Shown: positions 1 to 8,701, counted from the first letter of the stretch. The stretch is 25,104 nt of DNA from Syntrophaceae bacterium UBA5764 (GCA_002418825.1 DIEW01000012.1:14929-40032), one strand, 5' to 3'. Made by a program: numbers and translations. The notes: a model not told the origin generated them from the letters alone.

Positions 1-422
1 GTTACCTGGTTTCCCGCGTTTTGCACATCAAGGATACATACAAAAAGTTCGCCGGACTTGACGCCAATATGGCCAATTTAATGCGCCCGGCCATTTACGG
101 CGCGTATCACCACATCACGGTTATGGGTAAAGAAAACCAACCACATGACACGGCGTATGACGTGACCGGTTCGCTCTGCGAAAACAACGATAAATTTGCC
201 ATTGACCGCTTGCTGCCCAAACTGGAACCGGGGGATATCATGGTAATTCACGACACGGGCGCGCACGGTCACGCGATGGGTTTCAATTACAACGGAAAAC
301 TCCGTTCGGCGGAATTGCTCCTCAGGGAAGACGGAAGCGTTGTACAGATAAGACGCGCCGAAACAGTAGACGATTATTTCGCCACTTTGGATTTTGAAGG
401 TCTGACAGACTTTAAAATTTAA
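1..422 (+). CDS. lysA: Diaminopimelate decarboxylase, C-terminal part (5' end outside window)
   Basis: This is the C-terminal part of a PLP-dependent decarboxylase of the alanine-racemase-fold group IV. The enzyme converts meso-diaminopimelate to L-lysine in the cytoplasm. The reading frame is open from base 3 (YLVSRVLHIKD...) and enters from outside the window, so the TTG at 21 is not a real start. Visible family marks are YHHITV, the GSLCENND segment holding the catalytic Cys-Glu pair (C at 174-176), and the glycine-rich GAHGHAMGFNYNGKLR stretch followed by AELL. Most family members have Tyr in the GAYG position and this one has His; I believe this is a subfamily variant rather than damage. 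The stop at 420-422 is followed by a 206-base gap before the next gene. An arginine or ornithine decarboxylase of the same fold is possible but less likely. Confidence 0.88.
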   Translation, partial: YLVSRVLHIKDTYKKFAGLDANMANLMRPAIYGAYHHITVMGKENQPHDTAYDVTGSLCENNDKFAIDRLLPKLEPGDIMVIHDTGAHGHAMGFNYNGKLRSAELLLREDGSVVQIRRAETVDDYFATLDFEGLTDFKI

Positions 423-628
423 CCGGGGAGTTTGCAGCCTCAGGAACAGGGGATTTTTGCGGTGATTGTTTACAAAGGTTTTTTACAACGCCTTTTCCAG
501 CTTGGCCCATAAAAAATCCACACATCTTCCAAGATGAAATATTGCAATATATTGCCCGGTTATGTTATTAAGCCCCCCGTACCAAGTCGCCACGAATACA
601 CTGCGTTACAACACTTCAAGGAGCCTGA
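423..628. other. Intergenic region with two adjacent palindromes
   Basis: The gap between lysA and the CHASE2 gene holds two perfect inverted repeats almost touching each other. CATCTT-CC-AAGATG lies at 523-536 and ATATTGCAATAT at 539-550, about 80 bases before the CHASE2 start. They could be operator sites. No convincing sigma70 promoter or U-tracted terminator was found here. A ribosome binding site AAGGAG (619-624) precedes the ATG at 629. Confidence 0.4.
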
Positions 629-1966
629 ATGAAACCTGTTCCAAAGTCGATAATCAGTGATTTTCGACACGGCATTCTCTTGACGCTCCTGGCCCTGTTT
701 ATCGTCATTTTCTTCTGGTCTTCACTGGAAAGATTCGAATACGGCCTGTACGACCTTGGCTCACGCCTACGCGTGAAACCAACTAACGCGCCCGTATGTA
801 TCGTCACTATTGATGATAGAAGTATCGATGCTTTGGGCCCATGGCCGTGGCCGCGTTCTTATATCGGATTCATGATCGACCTTTTGGAATCCTACGAAGC
901 CAAGGTAATCGGTCTCAATATCATATATTCCGATAAAGACCTCAATCGCGGTTTAAAAGAAATTATCAATATCATTAACACAATTGAAAACAATCCCCAG
1001 TATTCAGAAAAAAATATCGGCATGATCGTTTTACTTGCCGCACTCAAGGACGCGGAAAAAAGGCTGGATAATGACGCGATTCTTGCCGACTCTATCGCCT
1101 CCAGCAAAAAAGTTGTTTTACCTCTGCTTTTTCATCTGGGTAATTCTAAAAACAACGCGGAAATAAACTATCCGGATTATTTACTTGCCAATTCACTGTT
1201 TCCTTTTCCCCACAATAACAGCATTATCGCCGGTAAAATATCCGTCCCGATTGACATCTTTGCTCAAGAAGCGCAGCGTCTCGGACACGTGAATATTCTT
1301 GCCGACAATGACGGTATCGTCCGCAGAGAAACTCTTTTCCTCACCTACCAGGAAAGAATACATGCTTCTTTCGCCCTGCAGCTTTCATTGTCCTATCTTA
1401 ACTTGGATTTGGGTGATTTGGTCTTCGGAAAAAACGTCGCTTTTGGCCAAAAATCAATCCCGCTGATAAAACAGAACAAAATGCTCATCTCATTTAAGAG
1501 CGATTTTCCTCGCTATTCGTTTGTCGATGTCATCAACAAAAAGATTGCCGCCAACGCGTTCCAGAATAAAATTGTTATAATCGCTCCCACTGCTGCCGGT
1601 GTCGGCGAATATGTTGATACCCCGGTCGCATCAGCATTGCCCTCTGTAAACATCACCACCAATATTATAGATAATATTTTAAACAACGATTACATCACAC
1701 GTCCTGAATGGGCATTTGCTTTGGAGTTGATGGTGATTTTCTTCTTCGGCCTTTATATCGCTCTGGTTGTTCCCCGGCTAAAAGCAGTGGTAAGCGGCTT
1801 CATATCTTGTTTTCTTATTCTCATATGGCTTATCGGCGGCTTATATCTTATGGTTACTTACGGATACTGGATCAGAGCCGTTTATCCTGCCCTTGTTCTT
1901 CTCATAGGTTATATTGTCATCATGTCGAAGAGATACAAGATTACCCCAAAGGTTGACGCAGGCTAG
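629..1966 (+). CDS. CHASE2 domain membrane protein without an output domain
   Basis: The protein has 445 residues. A first membrane helix lies at about residues 15-31. A periplasmic CHASE2 sensor domain follows, opening with FEYGLYDLGSRLR and the VTIDDRSIDALGPWPWPR signature and running to about residue 355. Three membrane helices lie at about 361-381, 385-408 and 415-432. The chain stops about 13 residues after the last helix (SKRYKITPKVDAG). In known CHASE2 proteins this sensor plus three-helix unit is followed by an adenylate cyclase, histidine kinase, diguanylate cyclase or Ser/Thr kinase domain; here nothing follows. Only 109 bases separate the stop from murI and no cytoplasmic domain is encoded there. 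The start has a good AAGGAG six bases upstream. It probably senses an extracytoplasmic signal, perhaps through a partner protein; the ligand is unknown. Confidence 0.85.
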   Translation: MKPVPKSIISDFRHGILLTLLALFIVIFFWSSLERFEYGLYDLGSRLRVKPTNAPVCIVTIDDRSIDALGPWPWPRSYIGFMIDLLESYEAKVIGLNIIYSDKDLNRGLKEIINIINTIENNPQYSEKNIGMIVLLAALKDAEKRLDNDAILADSIASSKKVVLPLLFHLGNSKNNAEINYPDYLLANSLFPFPHNNSIIAGKISVPIDIFAQEAQRLGHVNILADNDGIVRRETLFLTYQERIHASFALQLSLSYLNLDLGDLVFGKNVAFGQKSIPLIKQNKMLISFKSDFPRYSFVDVINKKIAANAFQNKIVIIAPTAAGVGEYVDTPVASALPSVNITTNIIDNILNNDYITRPEWAFALELMVIFFFGLYIALVVPRLKAVVSGFISCFLILIWLIGGLYLMVTYGYWIRAVYPALVLLIGYIVIMSKRYKITPKVDAG

Positions 1967-2017
1967 CCCGACTTTTTTGTGGCTCTGACCCGAGCACTGT
2001 GATAAAGTTAACGACAA

Positions 2018-2054
2018 TTTATTTTAATCGGGTAGCGCGACTGATTAAAATAAA
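2018..2054 (+). promoter_or_regulatory. Inverted repeat in the murI leader
   Basis: TTTATTTTAATC (2018-2029) and GATTAAAATAAA (2043-2054) form a perfect 12-base inverted repeat around a 13-base GC-rich loop. It ends 21 bases before the murI ATG. The stem is AT-rich and is not followed by a U-tract, so it looks more like an operator or leader structure than a terminator. Confidence 0.45.
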
Positions 2055-2075
2055 GGAAAAAGGTGTTGGTAAGTC

Positions 2076-2876
2076 ATGAAAAACAATCAAGCAATAGGAG
2101 TTTTTGATTCCGGTATCGGCGGCCTGACGGTTGTGCGTTCTTTAATGGAACGCCTCCCTGCGGAAAATATCATTTATTTTGGCGACACCGCCCGCGTGCC
2201 TTACGGCGTCAAATCGGTAGAGACGATTAACCGCTACGCCTCGCAAATCACCGAATTTCTGATAAAGAAAAAAGTAAAACTGCTTATCGTCGCCTGCAAT
2301 ACAATGGCGGCGGTCGCCTACCGGACAATCAAAGGTTTGTCTCATGTTCCGGTACTGGAAGTAATCAACGCCAGCGCCCGTAATGCCGTGACACAAGCGC
2401 ACGCCAAATCCATCGGTGTTATCGGCACCCCGGCCACCATCAACAGCAATGCCTACGCGCGCGCCATCCGTCTTTTGGACAAGAAAGTAAAGATTTTTTC
2501 GCAGGCCTGCCCTCTTTTTGTTCCCCTGGTCGAAGAAGGGTTATTAAATCACCGGGCAACAAAACTTATCGCGGAGGAATATTTAAAACCTCTTCTTGCT
2601 GAAAAAATCGACACTCTCGTGCTTGGCTGTACGCATTATCCGTTATTAAAACCGCTTCTTCAGGATATCGTTGGACGCAGGGTGAAGCTCATTGACTCGG
2701 CGGAAGCAATGGCCGACATTACGGCAGAGCTGATTGAAAAACAAAACATCGGCAACAACAGCAAGCGAGAGCCCAATTATCTTTTCTATGTCAGCGACGT
2801 CCCCTACCGTTTTCAGAGTATCGGGGAGAAATTTTTAGGACGTAAATTTAGCCAGGTTAAAGTAATCAGTTTGTAA
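2076..2876 (+). CDS. murI: Glutamate racemase
   Basis: This 266-residue cytoplasmic enzyme interconverts L- and D-glutamate and supplies D-glutamate for peptidoglycan precursors; it needs no cofactor. The N-terminal GVFDSGIGGLTVVRSL carries the catalytic Asp-Ser pair (D11, S12). The first catalytic cysteine is in VACNTMAA (C74) and the second in GCTHYPLLKP (C185). YFGDTARVPYG is also typical of the family. The length is standard and the protein looks intact. It starts at the ATG beginning MKNNQ; the upstream purine-rich stretch (GGAAAAAGG, 2055-2063) is a spaced-out binding site. The next gene follows after 46 bases on the same strand and may be co-transcribed. Confidence 0.96.
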   Translation: MKNNQAIGVFDSGIGGLTVVRSLMERLPAENIIYFGDTARVPYGVKSVETINRYASQITEFLIKKKVKLLIVACNTMAAVAYRTIKGLSHVPVLEVINASARNAVTQAHAKSIGVIGTPATINSNAYARAIRLLDKKVKIFSQACPLFVPLVEEGLLNHRATKLIAEEYLKPLLAEKIDTLVLGCTHYPLLKPLLQDIVGRRVKLIDSAEAMADITAELIEKQNIGNNSKREPNYLFYVSDVPYRFQSIGEKFLGRKFSQVKVISL

Positions 2877-2922
2877 AAACCATTGGAGCGCCAGCGCTCG
2901 GGATAAGGAAAGATAAATTGTT

Positions 2923-4389
2923 ATGAAAATTTTACTTGCCGGTTACAATCTGGATTATGACCTCATCAGCGAGCTGAAAGAAAAAAGCGGGTTACACGCG
3001 GATTTGACGCCGGAAACCATATCCGCCGCTTACGCCCGCATCAGCCGCAGTGCCAGACCAGTCAATGAATTACGCGGTATCGCCCGGACGGAAGTGGAAA
3101 AGGCACGCCAGTCCAACCGCAATATCGTTTTTGAGATGGGGCACAGCTCGATTGCGGAACATGCGGTTTTTAATATTGACGTTTTGGGAATTTCCCGTCT
3201 GCTGGTCGAAGAAATCGAAAAATTCCGTTTATGTGCTTTCACGGAAAAATCACAGCGCTACGTCCTTTTTGACAAAGATTTTGTTCTGCCTGACGAAATC
3301 GGCGAAACAGGGCTGACCAGGCTTTTCGCCGAAATGGTGGCAGCGCAGAATGACTATTATCATCATTTGTATGAGCAACTACGCCCCTACGTGTTTGAGC
3401 AAAACAAGACCATGGCAAAAGACCCGGCCAACAAATCAACGCTCGAAGGCTGGGCCAAGGAGGATGCCCGCTATGTCATTTCCCTGGCCACGCAGACACA
3501 GTTAGGGATGACCATTAATGCCCGTAATCTGGAACTGATGTTGCGGCGATTGGCCGCCCTGCCTTTGGCGGAGGCGCAGGAATACAGCCAAAAGCTGTAC
3601 GCGGCAACCAAAGATATCGCGCCATCGCTGATAAGATACACGCAGGCGACAGATTACGATAAATTCACCAGAAAAAATTTAGTCCAAAAAACCAACGACA
3701 TTTTTCTGAAATACGGGCAAAAAGCGGCTCGTCTAAAACCGGCTGCAGTAAACCTGAGTCATGTAACGGACAATGCCGACACCAGAGTTGCTGCGGCGTT
3801 ACTGTTTTCTTCGTCCCAAAAAGATTACACGCGTTGCCTGAATCAGGCCAAAAGCCTCTCCCCTAAAGACAAAAAGTCATTATTTAAAATTGCTTTTGAG
3901 CACATGAAACCGCACGACGCAGCACTGAGAGAACTGGAAAATATCGATTTACAGTTTGAACTTATCATCAGCTCCAGCTGTTTTGCTCAATTAAAAAGGC
4001 ACCGTATGGCAACGATTATCGCGCAAGAATATGACCCTTCGCTGGGCGTAACCATTCCCCCTTCCGTCCGCAAAATCGGCCAGCAAAAAAACTTTCTCAA
4101 AATTATGCGTCAGACGGAAAAATCTTATGAAGAAATCAAAAAAAGAGCCCCCGTTGCTGCGGCATACGTCTTGACCAACGCCCACCGCAAAAGAGCACTG
4201 ATGAAATTAAACGCGCGCGAGCTGTATCATCTGGCGCGCCTGCGCGCGGATACACACGCGCAATGGGATATAAAAAAACTCACCATTGAAATGCTCAGAC
4301 AGGCAAGAAAGAAAATGCCCATGACTTTGTCGCTGGCCTGCGGAAAAGACTCCTTCGCGGCATTTTACAGAAAGACTTTCGGGCGTTGA
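2923..4389 (+). CDS. Two-domain ThyX-like (FAD-dependent thymidylate synthase family) protein
   Basis: Classical ThyX makes dTMP from dUMP with FAD and methylenetetrahydrofolate, as a homotetramer of roughly 220-250 residue chains. This chain has 488 residues and appears to hold two ThyX-like halves. Half one (about 1-240) has GHSSIAEHAVFNIDVLGISR, then FRLCAFTEKSQRY where the ThyX motif RHRxxSxNExSxRY should be (only the central Arg, Glu, Ser and the final RY remain), then TINARNLELMLRRL. Half two (about 300-488) has an intact RHR (359-361) but loses the Ser/Glu/RY part, then LNARELYHLARLRADTHAQW. Each half therefore keeps a different part of the signature. It may work as a pseudo-dimer, or it may no longer be a thymidylate synthase. 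It follows murI and is separated by 26 bases from the MFS gene. Confidence 0.8.
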   Translation: MKILLAGYNLDYDLISELKEKSGLHADLTPETISAAYARISRSARPVNELRGIARTEVEKARQSNRNIVFEMGHSSIAEHAVFNIDVLGISRLLVEEIEKFRLCAFTEKSQRYVLFDKDFVLPDEIGETGLTRLFAEMVAAQNDYYHHLYEQLRPYVFEQNKTMAKDPANKSTLEGWAKEDARYVISLATQTQLGMTINARNLELMLRRLAALPLAEAQEYSQKLYAATKDIAPSLIRYTQATDYDKFTRKNLVQKTNDIFLKYGQKAARLKPAAVNLSHVTDNADTRVAAALLFSSSQKDYTRCLNQAKSLSPKDKKSLFKIAFEHMKPHDAALRELENIDLQFELIISSSCFAQLKRHRMATIIAQEYDPSLGVTIPPSVRKIGQQKNFLKIMRQTEKSYEEIKKRAPVAAAYVLTNAHRKRALMKLNARELYHLARLRADTHAQWDIKKLTIEMLRQARKKMPMTLSLACGKDSFAAFYRKTFGR

Positions 4390-4415
4390 TTGTGCGACCG
4401 GCGGAAAGTGATGAC

Positions 4416-5786
4416 ATGACTGATAAAAACAATCCACCCATACTGCTGGCCGTCACTATCAGCTCTTTTCTCACGCCGTTTATGGGTTCAGCGCTGAATG
4501 TTGCTTTGCCGATGATCGGCAGGGAATATTCCATGAGCGCCCTGGCGTTAAGCTGGGTTATCTCTTCCTTTCTTCTGGCCGCCACAATAACCCTTGTGCC
4601 GCTGGGCAGGATTTCCGATATCTACGGACGCAAAAAAATTTTTCTTTATGGCGCGCTGATTTTTACCGTCTCCTCGTCGTTTTGCATCTGGGCTCCAACC
4701 TCGCCTGTGTTAATCTTTTCCCGCGTCATTCAAGGTATCGGCGGAGCAATGATTTTCAGCACCGGCACGGCGCTTCTGATTTCCGATTATCCGCAACACA
4801 AACGCGGCCGGATTCTCGGCATCAACTTGGCCGCCGTTTACAGCGGTTTGACCATTGGCCCTTTTGTCGGCGGGCTTCTGACGCACCACTTCGGCTGGCG
4901 ATATATTTTTCTTTTTTCCGTATTCATGGGCGTGCTGATTATCTTCGCCATCATGCGCACGGCTAAACAGGAGCATCTTGAAGCCAGAAACGAAAGATTT
5001 GATTTAGCCGGCTCCCTTTTATACGGAATTTCACTTTTTTCCATCATGTACGGGTTTTCTTTGCTGCCCTCCTTGACGGCGTCGGGGTTCATTCTGCTCG
5101 GCATCGCCTGTCTCGTTTTTTTCATTACGCGCCAGCTAAAAATATCTTTCCCGTTACTGGATATTCATCTGTTTATAGACAATAAGGTTTTCGCGTTCTC
5201 CAATCTGGCGGCATTGATAAATTACTGCGCTACTTTCTCTATCACTTTTTTACTCAGTCTTTATCTTCAGCACGTTAAAATGCTCTCGCCGGCTCAGACT
5301 GGCTTTGTTCTGGTTGCCGAGCCGATTGTTCTGGCGTTTTGTTCACCCTTTGCCGGAAGGCTTTCCGACCGCTTCGAACCGCAGATTATTGCGTCCATCG
5401 GCATGTCCCTTACCGTCATCGGCCTGACTTTGCTGATTTTTATCACCCCGGAAACTTCACTGCGATATATTATCTCGTGTTTGATTTTACTGGGCTTGGG
5501 CTTCGCGCTGTTTTCTTCACCCAACGTCAACGCCACGATGAGCGCCGTGGAAAACAAATTTTACGGCATCGCTTCAGCAACGCTGGCCACCATGCGTATT
5601 ACCGGCCAGATGTTTTCCATGGGCATTACCATGCTGGTTTTCGCCTTTATTCTGGGGCAGCATACTATCGCCCTGGCAGATAATCTGCTGCTTATCAAAA
5701 GCGCCCGCATAATATACTTTATTCTTGCCGTCATCTGCACGGGTGGTATATTTGCCTCGGCGTCACGCGGGAAGGTGCATAAATGA
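4416..5786 (+). CDS. MFS transporter, DHA2-like drug:H+ antiporter family
   Basis: This is a multi-pass inner membrane exporter of 456 residues, about the length of the 14-helix DHA2 group. Motif A appears as GRISDIYGRKKIF after the second helix. SRVIQGIGGAMIFSTGTALL and RGRILGINLAAVYSGLTIGPFVGG (split here as motif B and motif C regions) point to a proton-driven antiporter. The ATG at 4416 is chosen because GGAAAG (4403-4408) lies seven bases upstream; an in-frame TTG at 4386 would overlap the previous stop codon and lacks a site. The stop overlaps the start of the next gene by four bases (ATGA), which indicates translational coupling. The substrate cannot be told from sequence. Confidence 0.92.
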   Translation: MTDKNNPPILLAVTISSFLTPFMGSALNVALPMIGREYSMSALALSWVISSFLLAATITLVPLGRISDIYGRKKIFLYGALIFTVSSSFCIWAPTSPVLIFSRVIQGIGGAMIFSTGTALLISDYPQHKRGRILGINLAAVYSGLTIGPFVGGLLTHHFGWRYIFLFSVFMGVLIIFAIMRTAKQEHLEARNERFDLAGSLLYGISLFSIMYGFSLLPSLTASGFILLGIACLVFFITRQLKISFPLLDIHLFIDNKVFAFSNLAALINYCATFSITFLLSLYLQHVKMLSPAQTGFVLVAEPIVLAFCSPFAGRLSDRFEPQIIASIGMSLTVIGLTLLIFITPETSLRYIISCLILLGLGFALFSSPNVNATMSAVENKFYGIASATLATMRITGQMFSMGITMLVFAFILGQHTIALADNLLLIKSARIIYFILAVICTGGIFASASRGKVHK

Positions 5787-6544
5787 AGCAAAATATCGCC
5801 AGCTTCATGATTGGTCTCTGCGCCGGTATATTCGGCGGACTGATCGGTATCGGAGGCGGGTTGATTATGATTCCGTTAATGGTCGCTTTGCTGAAAATAA
5901 GTCAGCACCAGGCTCACGGCACCAGTTTGGTCGCGCTCATCTTTACGGGAATCAGCGGCGCGGTAATCTACGGACTGAACAACTCTCTAGATATTCCGGC
6001 GGCCACCGCTCTGGCCGTTACCGCCGTTTTTACCGCCCGGCTTGGTGCGCGCTATGCTCATTCTCTGAAGGAATGGAAATTAAAAAAGGCCTTTGGAATA
6101 TTTTTGTTTTTCTGCGCCCTGCTTCTGTTTTGCAAACCTTATTTAAGCGATGTCATTATTGTTATTGCCTCGCCTGTGGCAAAAATTACGGTTTTTCTCG
6201 TCGCCGGCGCCGCCACCGGATTTCTTTCCGGCATGATGGGCGTGGGCGGCGGAACAATCATGGTGCCGGTAATGGTTTTGCTCACCGGATTCAGTCAGCA
6301 CCTGGCTCAGGGAACATCGCTTCTGGTGATGATTCCGACAGGCGCAATGGGCGCTTTTACCCACTGGCGGATGGGAAACGTCAATCTCAAAATTCTTTAC
6401 GGCCTCATTGCCGGAATTCTTATCGGAACATACTGCGGAGGATACCTGGCCCATCTGACAGACGAAAATATATTGAGGCTGATATTCGCAACAATAATGA
6501 TTCTCCTTGGTTTCCGTTACATAAGCACGGCTTATCCTGAATAA
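5783..6544 (+). CDS. TauE/SafE (TSUP) family sulfite/organoacid-type permease
   Basis: This 253-residue membrane protein has the two-fold repeat of the TSUP family. Half one has GGLIGIGGGLIMIPLM near the N terminus, and half two has GMMGVGGGTIMVPVMVLL followed by AQGTSLLVMIPTGAMGAFTHW. About eight hydrophobic helices can be read. Family members move sulfite, sulfoacetate, thiosulfate or other small anions across the inner membrane; which one applies here is not visible. The start overlaps the MFS stop (ATGA), and GGAAGGTG just upstream, inside the MFS gene, serves as binding site. The GNAT gene starts 11 bases later, so the three genes probably form one transcript. Confidence 0.92.
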   Translation: MKQNIASFMIGLCAGIFGGLIGIGGGLIMIPLMVALLKISQHQAHGTSLVALIFTGISGAVIYGLNNSLDIPAATALAVTAVFTARLGARYAHSLKEWKLKKAFGIFLFFCALLLFCKPYLSDVIIVIASPVAKITVFLVAGAATGFLSGMMGVGGGTIMVPVMVLLTGFSQHLAQGTSLLVMIPTGAMGAFTHWRMGNVNLKILYGLIAGILIGTYCGGYLAHLTDENILRLIFATIMILLGFRYISTAYPE

Positions 6545-6555
6545 GGTCATTAATC

Positions 6556-7038
6556 ATGATTCGCCGATGTACTGAAAAAGATTTCGATGAACTATTTTCC
6601 ATCATCAACGATGCCGCGCAGGCTTACAACGGTATCATCCCCGAAGACTGCTGGCACGAGCCTTACATGTCGGCTGACTATCTGCGCCACGAAATAAATG
6701 ATGGTGTGCGCTTCTGGGGATGGGAAGAACAAGGAAAGCTCGCGGGCGTGATGGGGATTCAGGACAGAGGTGAAGTGACGCTTATCCGGCACGCTTACGT
6801 CCGGACGGTTTTGCGCAATAAGGGAATCGGTTCGCAACTTCTGAAAAACCTGCAAACCATGACCGACAAAACTATTCTCATCGGCACCTGGGCGGCGGCT
6901 ACCTGGGCAATATCCTTTTATGAGAAAAACGGCTACCGGCTGGTTTCCACCGGGGAGAAAAACCGCCTGCTTAAAAAATACTGGAAGATTTCCGCGCGCC
7001 AGATAGAAAAATCGGTTGTGCTTAGCCGCGAAATTTGA
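6556..7038 (+). CDS. GNAT family N-acetyltransferase
   Basis: This 160-residue protein has the GCN5-related acetyltransferase fold. IRRCTEKDFDELFSII forms the first strand and helix. Motif A is AYVRTVLRNKGIGSQLL, with the acetyl-CoA pyrophosphate loop RNKGIG. The C-terminal FYEKNGYRLV is the usual motif B ending. The acceptor substrate is unknown; small-molecule amines and protein N termini are typical. It is the last gene of the MFS-TSUP-GNAT run and converges with the minus-strand gene that ends 21 bases downstream. Confidence 0.9.
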   Translation: MIRRCTEKDFDELFSIINDAAQAYNGIIPEDCWHEPYMSADYLRHEINDGVRFWGWEEQGKLAGVMGIQDRGEVTLIRHAYVRTVLRNKGIGSQLLKNLQTMTDKTILIGTWAAATWAISFYEKNGYRLVSTGEKNRLLKKYWKISARQIEKSVVLSREI

Positions 7039-7058
7039 ATTTCCATCTCACGCCGCAA

Positions 7059-8678
7059 TCAGCCTAAAATGGCTGATTTCATCTTCCGGTTTTTTTGCCT
7101 GGCGCTTGCTTCTATCAAAAGATAAGGCGACCAGCGGGCATCCAGATCGGCAGACCGGATATTTTCATATTCCCGGCAAAAGACCTGCCAGATTTCATTA
7201 AGAGCGGCGCGCAAGGATAATGTTGTCTTCGCGTCCAACCCGGCGGCGCCTTGCAAAAACTCGTTTAGAAACACACCGCGGTAACGCTCCATCGTGTAAG
7301 GTACAGATGTTTCGCCTCGGCGGAGAATGCTAAAAAATTCTATCGCCTGAGCGCGTGACAACGGCGCAAAGGAAGGTTCCAGATCAAGCAGATGCCGCGC
7401 CCAGCGATTAAAAAGCAGAGGATAAAATTTCTCACAGTTGTTAGTAGCTGAGGCGCTCGCTTCCAGACGCGCCAGCATCCGGTCGAGCGCTTCTGCCTGA
7501 TCAAGCAACGCTTCGGTTTCTCTTAGCTCTTCAACGCTTTCAAAATGACGGTATTCGCGATCAGGCCGGCTTCGCTCAAAATACAGGGGACGCGGGAAAA
7601 GCAGTCCCGCCAACGCGTCACTCCAGGGAGTTCCCCAAAAATCAGGCCCCTTGCCAATTTGCGCAGACCAATTTTGCCCGAGCCATCGTCGGGCGCGCCA
7701 CTGCAATTTTAGAGCAAAGCCGAAACCGACGCGAAAAATTGTCGCCAAAGAATGGTCGCGTAAAAGCTGCGCTGCTTCCCGCGGTTTGCCGCCACACAAC
7801 ATTTCCGTCACGATATGCAAATAACCCGCCGCCTGCCGTCCCACGCGGAGAAGATTTTCATAATCATCGATACAGGAAAAAGCGTCCGCGGCAATAAGTT
7901 TGTTGCATAGCGCGGCGAATTCCAGGCGGACACGGTCTGCTTCCAGAGGATCGGTAATCATGCCCATCGCGTCGTTAAGAAGCTCAAAATTTTTTATGCC
8001 AGAAAGAGAAGCCGAAGGAACAAGATTTTTCTTTTCCGCTTCAACCAGCGCCCCCGGCAGAAGCGGCTTCGCTTCCGTTTGCAGCGCGTTTACATCCAGC
8101 GGCGCGTAAACTTCCAGGGCCTCTTCAAACGGCGCAAAACCCTGCTCGGCCAAACGGCCGGAGCGCATTCGGTAAAGCTCCTCTTCTGTCTCGGCGGGCG
8201 ACACCGAGGCTAACTGCAGCAGCAAAGCCCGGCAGGAAGAATAATCCGTCCCGGCCAAAACGCGCAGAAAATCTTCTACAAGCTGCACCTCGCTGCTATC
8301 CCACGTTTTAATGTAAAAACTGCCGTCCAGAGTAAAATAGCCGGGTGGAACATCCCCCTCGTCTTCCTCTTCTTTAAAAATAATTTCTGTTTTGCGCAAA
8401 AGCGCAAGAGAGACGAGAGCACTTTGTTCCTCGAAAGCCCAAGCGGCAAGCCGCGCCGCATCGGCACGCCTCAGGCGGTCAATCCAGGCCATGGTTTTTT
8501 GCGCGTCGAGAACATCTTTTGCCCATATTTCCAGATCCAGCAAATACTGCCATTGCTCGGTGGACGCTTTCTGCAAAACAGCCAAGGCATCGTCTGCGCC
8601 GATGCGCTTAATCAGCCAAAAAAAATCATCCGGCGGCAGGCTTTGCACAGGGGAACGAATTGGTTGCAATTCCGTCAT
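7059..8678 (-). CDS. DUF6178-type conserved hypothetical protein
   Basis: This 539-residue soluble protein has no signal peptide or membrane helix. It opens with PPDDFFWLIKRIGADDALAVLQ and LLDLEIWAKDVLDAQKTMAWIDRLRRAD, which I recognise as the start of the DUF6178 family from Desulfobacterota genomes. A short acidic stretch (KEEEDEGDVPPGYFTLDGSF) leads into a region with SFYIKTWD. The rest is mostly amphipathic helix with many Leu, Ala and Arg. No catalytic motif is evident. The gene lies 72 bases downstream of groEL on the same strand, with only a hairpin lacking a U-tract in between, so it may be read from the groESL transcript. The function is unknown; a chaperone client or stress role is only a guess from position. 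Confidence 0.75.
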   Translation of the reverse strand: MTELQPIRSPVQSLPPDDFFWLIKRIGADDALAVLQKASTEQWQYLLDLEIWAKDVLDAQKTMAWIDRLRRADAARLAAWAFEEQSALVSLALLRKTEIIFKEEEDEGDVPPGYFTLDGSFYIKTWDSSEVQLVEDFLRVLAGTDYSSCRALLLQLASVSPAETEEELYRMRSGRLAEQGFAPFEEALEVYAPLDVNALQTEAKPLLPGALVEAEKKNLVPSASLSGIKNFELLNDAMGMITDPLEADRVRLEFAALCNKLIAADAFSCIDDYENLLRVGRQAAGYLHIVTEMLCGGKPREAAQLLRDHSLATIFRVGFGFALKLQWRARRWLGQNWSAQIGKGPDFWGTPWSDALAGLLFPRPLYFERSRPDREYRHFESVEELRETEALLDQAEALDRMLARLEASASATNNCEKFYPLLFNRWARHLLDLEPSFAPLSRAQAIEFFSILRRGETSVPYTMERYRGVFLNEFLQGAAGLDAKTTLSLRAALNEIWQVFCREYENIRSADLDARWSPYLLIEASARQKNRKMKSAILG

Positions 8679-8701
8679 GAGATTATAGCTTCACCGCAGT
8701 T

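Noticed and set aside
174..285. His in place of Tyr in the GAYG segment of diaminopimelate decarboxylase
   Set aside because: The rest of the active-site region is intact and GAHGHAMG reads as a subfamily form, so I do not treat it as damage or novelty.
2886..2899. GAGCGC-CA-GCGCTC hairpin between murI and the ThyX-like gene as a terminator
   Set aside because: The stem is short, the loop is two bases and no U-tract follows, so it is unlikely to stop transcription.
5725..6540. Open frame of about 271 codons in another frame over the TauE/SafE gene
   Set aside because: Its translation is Arg-rich with no domain, whereas the overlapping frame encodes a clear TSUP permease with both family repeats.
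7057..7078. Hairpin AATCAGCC/GGCTGATT between the convergent GNAT and DUF6178-type genes as a terminator
   Set aside because: It overlaps the stop codon of the DUF6178-type gene and has no U-tract directly after it on either strand; the T-run on the plus strand is about 14 bases away.
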